The notes: generated from the letters alone by a model not told the origin. A stretch of 64,000 nucleotides of DNA from Anagrus nilaparvatae (GCA_022575985.1 JAKSXM010000040.1:11984001-12048000); one strand, 5' to 3'; positions 1 to 11,604 are shown, counted from the first letter of the stretch. Made by a program: numbers and translations.

Positions 1-27
1 GGAGGGTATATATATATAATAACAATA

Positions 28-140
28 TCTCTACATATTATAAAGTTATAAATGCTGCCGTCGCTGTCGAATGACTTTTTTGGACCAATCTGGTACTTTT
101 GGGCCAATATGGTACTTTTGAACCAATCTGGTACTTTGTA
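28..140 (+). mobile_element. Helitron-like 5' terminus
   Basis: The sequence starting TCTCTACATATTATAAAG, directly after an A, resembles the 5' TC terminus of animal Helitrons. It closely resembles the 5' end of the complete minus-strand Helitron at 40610-41729, which starts TCTCTCTATATTATAAAA. Both are followed by a GCTGCCG-type patch and then a minisatellite, so they are probably one family. No matching hairpin plus CTAG 3' end was found nearby, so the element may be truncated or its right end lost among later insertions. Confidence 0.5.
81..137. repeat. 20-bp minisatellite, three units
   Basis: Three consecutive copies of a unit like TGGACCAATCTGGTACTTTT are visible, the last slightly truncated. 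The array sits just inside the Helitron-like 5' end, in the same relative place as the 14-bp minisatellite of the second Helitron at 41352-41676. Confidence 0.8.
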
Positions 141-2121
141 TTATTTTTTTTCTTAGACATGAATACTTTTTAATTAAAAAGATGCTTTTAACAAAAAACA
201 CTGCAAAGGGAATATGAACTATAATTTTTTTTTTGTACTTGGATTAGCTGCTGTGGCAATAAACCCTTAACCTGGACCAATATTGCTTTGAGAGAAGTAA
301 TCACTTATAACAATATTTAATTCAAATTCAATTGGCTATAGAATTTTTTTTTAATTTGAAAATTTATATTTTTATTTAAAGATTTTTTTTTTTTATTTTA
401 ATTATCAATCTATTTTTCTAAGTATATCGCAAACTATATTTTAAACCTAAAGGATTTTTTTATTATTTTGTCTTTATGTTTTACAGTAATAAATTATTAT
501 CAATGATGACAAAATTATTAATAATTGAAATTCAGTTATCGCTAAATATCTTATAAATGATGTTCTAAAAAAATTACTAAAAAAATGTTGATAAAATTAT
601 ATTTATCCAATATCTATAATATTAGATACATATAATTATCATTTTTAATAAAATGGATTTAAGGCTGTTCCCTTATTTTCCAGCCCTGTTGGACACCGGA
701 TTCGGATTCAGCGACCCAAAAAACATATACTAAAGCAAATCTCATCCTGTCAACAGATTTCGATTCCAAACCCGCATTTTAACTGGTCTAGTTGATTTGT
801 TTTATTTCTTTAAATTTATATGAACAAGTTGCACTAAATTTTTTCAATTAAAAAAATATAAACTTCATCAAAATTTAAATTTAAGTAAAAATTGATTAAT
901 ATAAAAAACCATATATGAACTTTTTTAAAAGCGGCAAATTTTTATATTTCTGGTACCCTTTCTTATTTTTAAGCAGAAATTTTCATTTTTTATTTGTTTA
1001 TTGACTTGCCATACTGTAAAATAAAATAAAAATAAAAATAAATTTAAAAACTTATCAGTAGAGGGGGAAACTGTTATTTCATCGATAATAAAATCAAATT
1101 AAGCTGATAATTACGTTAATAATTAATAAATTATTAATTTTAATTAATTATTAATAAGTAAATAAATTTTAAAAAGGTTTTTTTTCCTAATGTCGTGGTT
1201 TCAATCAATAAATAACTTGGTTTTACTGAGTTATTTTAATAATATAAAAATAGTATTCTTATTTCTAATATTAAATAAAAATATTTGATTTCTCAGCTAA
1301 CAATAATTTGCTTTATTTCTCCAATAAATTGCCCATGTTTCGAAGACCTTCAGTTTTCATTATCAAGGCTAAAAATTTTACAATCCTTTCCAATTTTATA
1401 AAAAATTTTTTTATACGATTCCAAATTTAAAATTAACTTTATCTTATAAAATATTTTTAAGTAAAGAATATATAAAATTCTTCACTGAGTAACCATCTTA
1501 TACTAATCTTTGAGTTTTTAAAAAATTTTACAAGTGCTAGATTTTTTTACACGAAGGAACATAATATAAACAAAATATAAAGATTGTAACTCTAACGTAC
1601 ATTATTTAATATGAAACTTATTACTCATTATTAAGTATTCTGAATCTATAAATTTTCAAAATAATTTTTTTAGCGGTCTCTCAACTCTTCTATATGATTT
1701 TTAACATATATCTAAATGTTTAAACGCTTTAGGTTTTAAAAAATTTTATTTAATTTTTATTATTTCCGTTTTCTTATTATTCTATTCTTTTTATTTAATC
1801 CCAGTCTATTTTTATAATAAAAAATTCGTTTTTTAATCTTTTTGCTCTTTTAATTAAACGTATCGTGTTTTTAAAATGACCATTTAAAAAACAGGTGTCT
1901 TTTATTCTTTTCATAGTATTATCGTTATATTCTATAAACATCATCTCCGAATGTAATCGTTTTCTATAATTTTTTTCCTTGTCTAAAATGATGATTTTCT
2001 CAAAGTCAATTTTATGATTAATTGTTTATAAAATTTACTATGCGTATTTAAGACGTTGCAACTACAATTTTTTTCAACATCTTTTTCCAATCCTAATACC
2101 CAATTTCCGAGATGTTTGACC
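141..2121. other. AT-rich non-coding stretch
   Basis: No convincing coding sequence, RNA gene or element boundary is seen in about 2 kb. The stretch is rich in A and T runs. A slightly more GC-rich patch at about 670-800 has no recognisable coding frame. Confidence 0.6.
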
Positions 2122-2123
2122 TA

Positions 2124-3052
2124 CTATCGGTTTGAAAAAGATGCGAACCTCGAGTTTTTTATTAATATCTTCCCCAAAAATACAGATAATTTAATGAAAT
2201 AAAATTTTTCTAAAAATTTAACCATATTTTTATTGGAATCTCAAAGGAATTTAACGCAAATATTCTAGAAGTGATTTTATTGCAAAAACAAATAAAAAAA
2301 CGAGAATTTTAAGAATTTTTTTTTTGCTCCATGACTTTAGACCCGAAAAAAGAGTTGAAGGAATCATCCGATTTTGACAAAAATTTAACCAGTGATAAAT
2401 AAACCTTTCTTGTGCATGATACAATTTTGAAAATTTAAATATATCAATTCGCAAATTTTTTATGGGCTTCAGAAGAAGAGGCCTTCATCTCATCAACAAA
2501 TTGTCGTATCGGCTTCGTTTTTTTTTTTAATCGATAGCTTACTGTTTGTAGATTAAAAATATATATTTTGTTGATGTAACGAATTATCGATTTCTGAGCA
2601 ATAACGATTCTAAAATACGGACAGGTGTATTCTATTCATCTATTGTTTTTCACTGTTTTAACCCGTATTCATGAATAATTAAAGAAAAATAATATTCTTC
2701 GCCTCTCATTATTCTTAATTTGTTCGTTCATGCTACAACATCTGGTATGAGAAATAAAAATTAATTTGCAAATTTAAAAAAAAATTGAAATATTTAATTA
2801 CCGTATGAAATGTGCCGATTAATCTGCCTAAAAAGAACTTTGAATTGCAAAAATCCGCCAAAAAATGGCCAATGTAGACGGTTAAAATCAAAAGGGTAAA
2901 ATTTTTTGTTTTGCTGATATCAACGTCGGTTTTTGACCAATTTTTACGATTCAAATTGCTAATTAATCAGTTTTTTGAATAGAGAAAATTGGCAAATGGA
3001 AAATAATAATCTTTGAGCAATTAGCAAAAAGGAAAAGAAAAATTTTGAGATC
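2124..3052 (+). repeat. Left arm of the foldback element
   Basis: This is the inverted partner of 3164-4092. The minus-strand open frames in it (2251-2454, 2733-2954) reappear on the plus strand of the other arm and do not resemble a known protein, so they are treated as chance frames. Confidence 0.85.
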
Positions 3053-3163
3053 GGATGGACAAAAGAGATATCTCGCTGCGAAACAATTAAGGTTGGAAAG
3101 ATGTATTTTTTTGGGTCTCACCCTGGTCTCAGCGGGATAAATAAAAATTTTTTTTATCTATAT

Positions 3164-4092
3164 GATCTCAAAATTTTTCTTTTCATTTTTGCTAATTGCT
3201 TAAAGATTTTTATTTTCCATTTGCCAATTTTCTCTATTCAAAAAACTGATTAATTAGCAATTTGAATCGTAAAAATCGGTCAAAAACCGACGTTGATATC
3301 AGCAAAACAAAAAATTTTACCCTTTTGATTTTAACCGTCTACATTGGCCATTTTTTGGCGGATTTTTGCGATTCAAAGTTCTTTTTAGGCAGATTAATCG
3401 GCACATTTCATACGGTAATTAAATATTTCAATTTTTTTTTAAATTTGCAAATTAATTTTTATTTCTCATACCAGATGTTGTAGCATGAACGAACAAATTA
3501 AGAATAATGAGAGGCGAAGAATATTATTTTTCTTTAATTATTCATGAATACGGGTTAAAACAGTGAAAAACAATAGATGAATAGAATACACCTGTCCGTA
3601 TTTTAGAATCGTTATTGCTCAGAAATCGATAATTCGTTACATTAACAAAATATATATTTTTAATCTACAAACAGTAAGCTATCGATTAAAAAAAAAAACG
3701 AAGCCGATACGACAATTTGTTGATGAGATGAAGGCCTCTTCTTCTGAAGCCCATAAAAAATTTGCGAATTGATATATTTAAATTTTCAAAATTGTATCAT
3801 GCACAAGAAAGGTTTATTTATCACTGGTTAAATTTTTGTCAAAATCGGATGATTCCTTCAACTCTTTTTTCGGGTCTAAAGTCATGGAGCGAAAAAAAAA
3901 TTCTTAAAATTCTCGTTTTTTTATTTGTTTTTGCAATAAAATCACTTCTAGAATATTTGCGTTAAATTCCTTTGAGATTCCAATAAAAATATGGTTAAAT
4001 TTTTAGAAAAATTTTATTTCATTAAATTATCTGTATTTTTGGGGAAGATATTAATAAAAAACTCGAGGTTCGCATCTTTTTCAAACCGATAG
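3164..4092 (-). repeat. Right arm of the foldback element
   Basis: This is the inverted copy of 2124-3052. The spacer 3053-3163 contains GGGTCTC and GGTCTC repeats but no gene. Confidence 0.85.
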
Positions 4093-4448
4093 TATATACT
4101 TATGATCGCATGATTTATCTGATAGACTGCTAATTTTACGAACTTTTTTATTTTACTTTTCGCCGTATTTAACTTTTTTTATATGTTTATCTATAGAAGG
4201 GGTAGCATACTTGTAATAAGGCAAACTTATTCTTTTTATCTCATTATTAGACTTATTAAAATTATTTCCATTTTGATTTCTGGTCTGACCTATGTTACTA
4301 TTAGTTTTATTAAAATGATAGCAATGTCTTTTTTTGACATATTTATTTATAAATTTCGAAGGATAATTATTCATTTTTAAGTAATTTTTTGCCAATGTGA
4401 TGTTTTTTTCTTGAAATTTCTCATCGGACAATAATAGTATATTAAGTA

Positions 4449-4610
4449 TCAAGGGCGTAAAAGTTTTGGCACTAGCATGAGCACTAGCATGAGAACTCGG
4501 CGAAGCCGGGCACGAGTGATATTTGGCCCATGGTGCTTACACTATTTTTTGCTCTCCTAGGCATAGAACGAGTACAGAAAATTATTTACGCGCGAGTTTT
4601 ACGCCCGTGA
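4449..4610. mobile_element. Small MITE inside the Penelope-like fragment
   Basis: A 162-base insertion has 14-base terminal inverted repeats, TCAAGGGCGTAAAA at the left and TTTTACGCCCGTGA at the right, with one mismatch. It breaks the reverse transcriptase frame. The interior is more GC-rich than its surroundings (GAACTCGGCGAAGCCGGGC). No clear target duplication was seen, so the exact ends are uncertain. Confidence 0.6.
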
Positions 4611-5115
4611 TGGCAAAAAATGCATTTATCTATCAAATTATACACTATGGCTATTTTTTGGGCTATCGGTGAGTGGCTTAAAAAATTTACTAATCTACCA
4701 CTGTATGTTTCTTTTCTAAACGAATCCGTTTTTGCTCTTTCATTTTCTTCCCTTATAATTTCTAAATCTAAAAAGTTAATCGAATTTTTGGTTTCTCTTT
4801 CCATTGTGAATTGTACCGAACTATTATAATCATTAAACTTCCTAAATAAATTATCTATTTCCCCTTTTTTTACTAATATTAATGTGTCATCTACGAATCT
4901 TTTGTATGAAATTATATCATTATCACAATTTTTTATTGAGTTATCAAAATGGCTTTGAAAATTATTCAAGGCATTACTACTTTTTAACTTATCTAAACAA
5001 TTTATCTCTAATTCTTGCAAGGTTATGTTGGCTAGTTTTCTCGTTTTGTAAATCCGACGCGATTGTGCTATAGTAAAAAGACCCGAAGGAATGGTGCAGT
5101 GTTGCAGAACATTTA

Positions 5116-5137
5116 GGGTAGAGGCACCGGTTACTAC
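5116..5137 (+). repeat. Left terminal inverted repeat of pogo element
   Basis: GGGTAGAGGCACCGGTTACT followed by AC, the exact complement of 9525-9546, preceded by the target TA. Confidence 0.92.
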
Positions 5138-5311
5138 GGATTTTTTTAGTGACACAATTTTTCTCGCATTTCTCTCTAATTTTTAATGTTTTTTAAGCAG
5201 GTTTTCGTTTAAACTCAATTTTGAAGTCTTATAAATAAATTAAAAATAAAGATTTGTTCAAAAATAACTTTTTTTAATTAAATAAAGCGTCTTAAATTTA
5301 ACCTCTAAAAG

Positions 5312-5418
5312 CACCAGTTACTACGGCCTGACCTAATTACTACGTACCAGTTAATACAATTTTCCTATTACTACGTACCAGTCACTACAATTTTCTAGTT
5401 ACTGCGTACCAATTACTA
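5312..5418. repeat. Subterminal repeats of pogo element
   Basis: Four related motifs occur in a row: CACCAGTTACTACGG (5312), ATTACTACGTACCAGTTA (5336), ATTACTACGTACCAGTCA (5367) and GTTACTGCGTACCAATTA (5398). Similar TAGTAACTGG sequences lie inside the right end at about 9504-9535. Such reiterated subterminal motifs often serve as transposase binding sites; that role is inferred here. Confidence 0.7.
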
Positions 5419-6201
5419 TGCTAGGGGTATTTTTGTTAATTACCGTAAATTAATTTAATAATTTAACTAATAATTTATTTTTAAACCATCGGTATTTGTA
5501 AATAAAATAAAAATTCCTATCATTGGTTTATTTTAGCTTTTAGAATTATAGGTATAAACAAATTTTAAGACATTTTTTATAGTGAAAAGGAGTATTTTTT
5601 TTTATTTTTTAATAACCTACCTACATTCAGTATTTTTTTTAGATAATACAAGATATTTTATAATTTCGTATTTTATAATATTTAGGTATTAGATTTATAC
5701 ATCTATGGTTTACCTAGTACTATTTCTTAACAAAGCTTAAGTGATAGATAATATTTTTATACCTCTAAATATCACAATATTAACTTATAAAGCACCTTGA
5801 TAATTAAATTAAATTTTTAGTAACAGAAGTTTTTAAATTAATAGCTTAAAAAACACTTTTTTACATAAAATTAAAGAATAATGAACTTAAATATAAATTT
5901 TACTTAATTAATTATTTGTATTTAAACAAAAAGTTATATCAAAATGGCATTTAATTGTAACGAATTCAATAAACACAAGTAACACAAGTCTCAGTTTTAA
6001 CAAATTTGAGATCATATTATAAAGCTAATATCATTTTGGTTTTTAACTTAATATTTTTTTAAACAATTTACTAAATTTGAGAAAATTTTTAAAATAGTTA
6101 TGCATAAAAAGAAAGAGAATTTATTTTAGTGATTAAAAGAGAGCAAATAGATAAATAAATAAATTGGCAAAACTAATTCATGAGCTTCATAAAATATTCT
6201 T

Positions 6202-9152
6202 TTAGGAAGAATTTTTGGATTGAAGTTCCTGTTCTTGTAATTTTTTTTTCTTTTTTCTAAATTTTCTTGTTCTTTCTTTAATCGTTGCTCCAATTTTAAT
6301 TTTTTATTATTCTCAATTGCTTCTTTCTTAATTTTTTTTTCTAGTTCTTTAGCAGCTTTTTCTTCTTCCTTAATTTTTTCAAAATTTATGCCTAAAGAAC
6401 TACTTAAGACTGATGGTTCTGGTGGTTTATTAATTTTCCTTATTTTTTTCTTTTATTGGATTCTTCTTTTGGCCATATCAAATACTTTTTTGCAACATCA
6501 GATGTAACAGATAAATTAATTTTGTTCTGAACATTTTTAAAAGGGGTAGGTTCTTTTGAATTTTGACGTTGACTTTTGGATATGTCAGACTTTTTTGGTT
6601 GACTGATTTCTGAATTATTTGATTTATGTAAATTTAATTTTAAATTATTTGCAGGATTTTTAAGATCAATTTCACCCATTGGCTGTTTTAAATTTACAGA
6701 AATTGGTTCTTGAGTTTCTGATGGTTTTGAAACATATGAATGGATATTTGATTCTTTGGGCAAAACTATTTCTGAGGTAATAGTTTTTGAAGTTAAGATA
6801 TTTTCTACGGGAACTTCTTCTGCCACGATGCAAGTGTTTGTAATATTTGGATTATTCTGTAGTTTATCTAATAAACTTTTGTAGGTCAACTCATTATGTG
6901 AACTAGATTCAACCTGAAATATAAAAATAATTCTTTTATTTGTTTTTTAAATGTAAAAAAGCAGTTTGTATCATTTAATTGGTCTTTAATTAAAATAGCA
7001 AAAATAAGTTTTATTTTCATAAAGATAATATTATTTACTTAGTTATTAAAATGAAAGATAGTTTATAGGTTTAAAACAGTAAGCATAAATATTTTTTTAT
7101 ATTAATCTTACATTATAGTCAACAGATTTTTCTTGTAAATTAAAGGTTTTGTCAACTGGATCATGATTTATTATTGCTACCTGTCGGTTATCATTTTCAT
7201 TAATAGTACTATGGATTGAATTATCTCTGCTCGAACCTTCTTCTAATAAGCTATCAAATTTTTGAGAATTTTTAGAATTGACATCATCCTAAAAAAATGA
7301 ATCACACAAATTAAATATTTTATAATTTAAGAATTTTTTATCTTACATTTGATTGTAAATCACAATTGGCAAACACTTCGTTATCAGCATCATAAATTAT
7401 TTTTACAATTTGAATGGGACAGCTATCATCATTGTTCAGGTCATTATTAACCTCATAAACCTCGCCATCTAAAGGGCAATCTAACTTTTTTTTCTCACTG
7501 TCTATAACAGGACTGATACAAGTATCATCAACCTAAAAATTGAAATTTAAAATTATTTTATCATGATAAATTTTTAAATATTATAAAAAATAATTCAAAT
7601 TACCAGAGAATTAGAAATATCTTCAGTATTATTTTCAGTTTCTTCAATAATAGAACAAGAATTATCATCACTTTCAGCGTTAACTAAACCAAACCAAATA
7701 TTGAACAAGCTCTCATCTTCTTTATCAATACTTATTAAATTATTTTTTGCTTCTTTAAATTTAACTAGCTTTTCAGTACCAATACTGTCTTCAAGAAAAC
7801 ACAAAAATTTTACTTTTTCATTAATAATTTCTTCTGTTGCTAAAAGTCCATTATTAATTGTTGCAGAACAGTCAGCATTTATTTCAGGAGTAGAATTTTT
7901 ATCTTTACTTTTCCTTTTTAATAATTTTTGATAATTTACTGCATTAGGGTTGAAAGGAAATAAACCACATCTTTTAAAACCATTTTTTAAAACAGAGGAG
8001 GTGTCTATATTTTTGAAAGTATCTGTTAAAACGCTTGCTAGCTGACATTTTTGAATTCTAACGCAAGAGTTTTTGAGACAATAATTTCTATGTACTTCTG
8101 CCCATTGTACTTTAAAAGATTTAAAATAAGATACATCCAGTGGCTGCAAAATGTGTGTGGAGTTAGGGTGCAACGATGTTAAAATTATTTGATTTTCTTG
8201 GCAAAACATTCTTAATGGTAACGTGACATGTGAAGAATGTTTGTCTACATAAAGTATTACAAGAAATTTGATGTTTTCTTTTACTAGCCATGGGTGGAAA
8301 ATATTAATTGGCTATAAACTCAAAAAAATTTTTTACTGTCATCCACCCGTTATCTGAAAATCCAAAGCCAAAATCTTCTGGACCCATACGTAGAACATCT
8401 TTGGGAATTTTTTTTCCAGCAAAAAGTATAAAAGGAGGAGCAAGCTTTCCTGCAGCGTTTCCAGTCACAGGCAAAGTAACAGAAGCTTTTTCATTATGAT
8501 CCACCTGATTTTGCACATCTTTAGCTCCAGTTTCTGCCAGAACTGATTGTGGTTTTGGATTTAGTTGAATAGGGGTTTCATCAGTATTGAAAACCCTGGA
8601 TGCATCGATATTCAAAACATCTTTTTCAGTAAAATAGTCTTGAATTTCTTGAAACCAAGATCTTATAGCAGGTTCAGTAACATTAGCTCGACTTGCAGAA
8701 ATATTTTCTGGTACACGTTGGGATAAATTTGGATGTCTTTTCATAAATGCGGTAAACCACTTTCTTCCTGGCCTGTTATTTTTAAAAGAATTTGGTATGG
8801 CACCATTGATGCACATAATTTGTACACTGTCTAAAACTTGATTTTTAGTTACTGGTCGACCTTTTTTAAAACAAAATTAAATCCACTTCACTAAATCATT
8901 TTCCACCTCTTTTAATGTAGGATCAGGACCAGGACTTTTATCTGAATACCTACCATCCCGCCTGGCACGAATGGTAGCTTCAGGAATATTATAAATAATG
9001 GATAACTCTGTAGTTGAAACACCTTTTTTAGCTTCTTCAACAGCTTTTGTTAATTGTTCCTTATCATAATTACATCTTTTTTTTTTTGGTTTTTTATTAA
9101 CTTGGGGTTTTTTAACTTGTTTTTTTTTATTTTCACTAGATTTTTTCTTCAT
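6202..9152 (-). pseudogene. Pogo-type transposase, four exons, lightly damaged
   Basis: This gene encodes the enzyme that would cut and paste the surrounding element. Exon 1 (9152-7604) starts at a lysine-rich N-terminus, then has a Psq-type helix-turn-helix (YDKEQLTKAVEEAKKG, then IPEATIRARR). A CENP-B-like helix-turn-helix follows around GRKWFTAFMKRHP, then a DDE domain with NTDET, YVDKHSSH and LQPLD supplying three catalytic aspartates. Three GT-AG introns (7533-7603, 7289-7346, 6914-7111) separate exons 7347-7532, 7112-7288 and 6202-6913, all staying in frame. These exons encode an acidic, asparagine-rich tail and a final lysine/glutamate-rich segment likely to form a coiled coil. Damage: an in-frame TAA after LVKWI (about 8877), a one-base insertion near 8315 just before NIFHPW, and a one-base shift in an A run near 6447. 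Little else is broken, so the copy is fairly young. Confidence 0.88.
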
Positions 9153-9524
9153 TTTTTTTAAATTACCTACTATATCTAAGCAAAGTAGGTAATTTCAATA
9201 ACACATTCTTGCAAAAAAATTGAGGTTATAAATATACTTCTTAACCGTAGTAATAGGAAAAAACGTCAGTATTTGGTACCAGATACTACATTCGATTAAA
9301 AAATATTTTAATTAGTCTCAGATCAATTTTAAACAAATTAAATAAAAAAACTGAGATATTTTTTAACAAAATTACCAAAAAGTATTATAACTCAAAACCG
9401 TAAAATAAATTAAAAAAAATATATAGAAAATAAAAATTTTATATAAAAGGATTCCAGCTTTTAGAAAAATAAAATAATTTAGTTTTATTACAATTTTTGA
9501 CGGACTGTAGTAACTGGATCACCT

Positions 9525-9546
9525 GTAGTAACCGGTGCCTCTACCC
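9525..9546 (-). repeat. Right terminal inverted repeat of pogo element
   Basis: Ends ...GGTGCCTCTACCC followed by the target TA. It is complementary to 5116-5137. Confidence 0.92.
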
Positions 9547-9766
9547 TACTTACTAATATTTAAACTACAAATTTATTATTTTTAATTATGTAAATAGATA
9601 ATTTTTTGTTATTTAAATTATTTGTTATTTATGCTATTAAAATTTTTCATGTAATTTTCAAAATTATAAACAAAATTACATTAAAAATTTTAGCAACATA
9701 TTAAACATATAAGCAATAGGATTCATCGTTGCTTTTGTTATTATGGTATTTTATTATCTGTTTTTC

Positions 9767-9867
9767 AAGCAAAAGTAAATTGTTCAAAACCTAAATAATT
9801 GAGTAGGAAGCAAATACACTTAAAAAATTATTAATATTATATTGATTTATTCTTTGGAATACTTAAA
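9767..9867 (+). repeat. Direct repeat, copy 1
   Basis: Begins AAGCAAAAGT and ends TCTTTGGAATACTTAA; nearly identical to 10116-10214 with only a few substitutions. Confidence 0.88.
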
Positions 9868-10115
9868 TAAACTCTTGACAAACTGAAAATTATTAGTACT
9901 TCATTCACAGTCTTCATAATACCTTTCCTTTAGTATTTGACTAGTTGAACTAGAATATCGGTATGAACTCATTATACAGATTGTATGAAAAATGCTACTT
10001 AAAAAGAATTCTAATTTTGCAAGATGCTTTATTGCAATATTCCAAAGAATAAATCCTGTTGATATTAAAAATTATTTCAGTAGATATCCTTTTGATATTT
10101 TATTATTTTTTTTTT

Positions 10116-10214
10116 AAGCAAAAGTGAATTGTTCAAAACCTAAATAACTGAGTAGCAAGCAAATACACTTAAAAAATTATTAATATTATATTGATTTATT
10201 CTTTGGAATACTTA
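10116..10214 (+). repeat. Direct repeat, copy 2
   Basis: Second copy of 9767-9867. The 249 bases between the copies contain an inverted fragment of the same unit. Confidence 0.88.
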
Positions 10215-10730
10215 ATTGACATGATTACACAATTTTCTATAAATAGGGTTGCTAATATTTACTTTACGAGTATTTAAATGTATATCAACTAAGTAAACTA
10301 ATAAAATGCAAAATTTTTTCAGTTAACATCTTTTTGTTTATAAAAGACTGATATCATTAACTAATTTTTGTAAAAATTACAATTTTTGAAGCAATTTAAA
10401 AATTTTTTATTTAGAGTAAAAAATGACCAATTGGTTTATTGGCTATAAGAATGAGAAAATCGGCGATACAAAATATCGGTTGACGGAGCTTGAAGGGTCA
10501 GTTTAATGCCAAAAATTTGTGACAAATAAGAAGTGTTTTGGTTAACTTGTGAGCTTACAGCAAAACTATTAAAAGACCCTCTTTAAAAGCATTATGTCCT
10601 GTGTTTCTTTGCCTAGAAGGCCTGTTGGAATAAAAGGAGGTTATCGGGTTGTTTTTTTTAAACATTAAAGTCAAAAATAACTAATAATTTTAATTTAATT
10701 GCACAATGGGTAGCAGTCTCTTTTTGGTAG

Positions 10731-10938
10731 CGAAAGCAAAGTATAGGGGCTTAGAATAATCTCTAGATTTAGGCTCGAGCCTGTAATAATTTGGTTTAAA
10801 GGTTTTAGAATATTTTGGATTTAGGGAATTAGAATAATTAGATATATTAGGTAAAAGTAGTGATTACAAGTAATAAAAATAGAAAATTTTATCATAATGT
10901 TGCGTAACATAAAAATTACTAATTATATTAATTATATC
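10731..10938 (+). repeat. Dispersed repeat, left part
   Basis: This segment contains loosely repeated TTAGAATAATTTGGATTTAGG-like phrases and the motif TAATGTTGCGTAACAT. It resembles 28921-29170, where the same order occurs (TAATGTTGAGTAACAT). Its continuation lies at 11605-11700, after the SINE insertion, matching 29170-29252. The SINE therefore split a dispersed repeat that exists uninterrupted elsewhere in the window. Confidence 0.65.
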
Positions 10939-11590
10939 AACCGGCTCGGTAGCGCAGAGGTAACGTGCTCGCTTTGTAATATAGCAAAATATTATGAAGT
11001 GGGTTCGCATACAGAGCAATGACAACTTTTTTTTCTGGAAATAAATATTTAATAAAAATTAAATATTTATTTTAAGAAGGGAGAGTAGAGCTAGCTGCCG
11101 AGTCGCAGGGGGCAAGACGAAATGGAAAGTGCCATTTGCTTGCCTCCGTATGTCATGCATAGAGGGCGTTTTTCCAAGGTTTTTCGCGCCTCTTTTAAAG
11201 CGATCGTTGTGAATAACAACTCTGTGCTTTAAAGACGGAATTGTCAGCATGGCTCCTATTAAAAAGTCGGACCTTGGACCGCATTTGGCCATCCCAAACC
11301 CTAGTAAAGGCTATGAATAGATAAAGTTTGAAATGATTGTTAAAGTTCCACCTATCCTAAACATCCCTTCTAATCCCACAGTTTCACCAACAATTTGTCC
11401 ATACGTCTCCAAACCTATCTAATTATTTCCATTAAAGGAAAAAGCGGTATATATCTCAATATATATATCGACTTCCGAGGGAATAAAAGCAAAAAATGCG
11501 GTTTGGACCGCTTGTGCAAATAACTGTTGGTGACCTCCGTGTAAGAGGTTAAATACAGTATATAACCTAAGGTTAAATAAAAGCACATAC
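10939..11590 (+). mobile_element. SINE with tRNA-derived head, 652 bp
   Basis: The insertion is flanked by a perfect 14-base target duplication, ATATTAATTATATC, at 10925-10938 and 11591-11604. The 5' end is tRNA-like, with an A-box-like GGTAGCGCAGAGG and a B-box-like GGGTTCGCATA, as expected for an RNA polymerase III promoter. The body is more GC-rich than the surroundings and ends in AATAAAAGCACATAC rather than a long poly-A. An open frame on the minus strand (11059-11292) does not look like a known protein and is treated as chance. No sequence similarity to the SINE at 46727 was noticed beyond the tRNA-like head. Confidence 0.82.
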
Positions 11591-11604
11591 ATATTAATTA
11601 TATC

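Larger units (their letters stand above)
2124..4092. mobile_element. Foldback element with TA target duplication
   Basis: Two inverted arms of 929 bases (2124-3052 and 3164-4092) flank a 111-base spacer. The ends read CTATCGGTTTGAAAAAGATG and its reverse complement. Both outer ends abut a TA dinucleotide (2122-2123 and 4093-4094), as expected for a Tc1/mariner-type target duplication. The arms look about 98-99 percent identical: small open frames in the two arms differ by only one to two residues. No transposase is encoded, so this is presumably non-autonomous. The boundaries are firm; the superfamily rests only on the TA. Confidence 0.85.
4153..5155 (-). pseudogene. Penelope-like element reverse transcriptase fragment, interrupted
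   Basis: The minus strand encodes a piece of a reverse transcriptase of Penelope-like type. The first half (about 5045-4611) contains LANITLQELE, the catalytic-loop motif YKRFVDDTLI, then INFLDLEI and a stretch with SPIAQK and YNLIDKCI. The second half (4448-4153) continues with LSDEKFQEKN, NNYPSKFI and ISLPYYKYA, which fits the region downstream of the catalytic core in this family. A small MITE-like insertion at 4449-4610 splits the frame. The 5' part of the RT is missing: residues before LANIT (5046-5155) do not look like RT, and the frame runs into the pogo element from 5115. No GIY-YIG endonuclease domain follows; the sequence stops near the foldback element at 4092. Certainly non-functional. 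Confidence 0.78.
5116..9546 (-). mobile_element. Pogo-type (Tc1/mariner) DNA transposon, 4.4 kb
   Basis: The element is bounded by 22-base terminal inverted repeats, GGGTAGAGGCACCGGTTACT... at 5116-5137 and its complement at 9525-9546. Each is flanked by TA (5114-5115, 9547-9548). It carries one minus-strand spliced transposase gene (6202-9152). Reiterated TTACTACGTACCAGTTA-like motifs sit near the ends. It has inserted next to the Penelope-like fragment. The pogo assignment comes from the TA duplication, the Psq-type helix-turn-helix and the DDE region of the transposase. Confidence 0.92.
9549..10730. other. AT-rich non-coding stretch with a direct repeat
   Basis: No gene is recognised. A roughly 100-base segment is present twice in direct orientation (see the entries at 9767 and 10116). 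A short piece resembling its end (ATTCTTTGGAATA) occurs in inverse orientation at about 10041-10058. A more GC-rich patch at 10435-10640 has no open frame of note. Confidence 0.6.

Noticed and set aside
2251..3965. Mirror-image small open frames in the foldback arms
   Set aside because: Hydrophobic, AT-driven sequences without recognisable motifs; their presence in both arms follows from the palindrome.
4182..5073. Plus-strand open frames opposite the Penelope-like RT
   Set aside because: They are antisense shadows of the minus-strand coding sequence.
11059..11292. 77-codon minus-strand frame in the SINE
   Set aside because: Lies wholly inside a tRNA-headed SINE with a defined target duplication; no known domain recognised.
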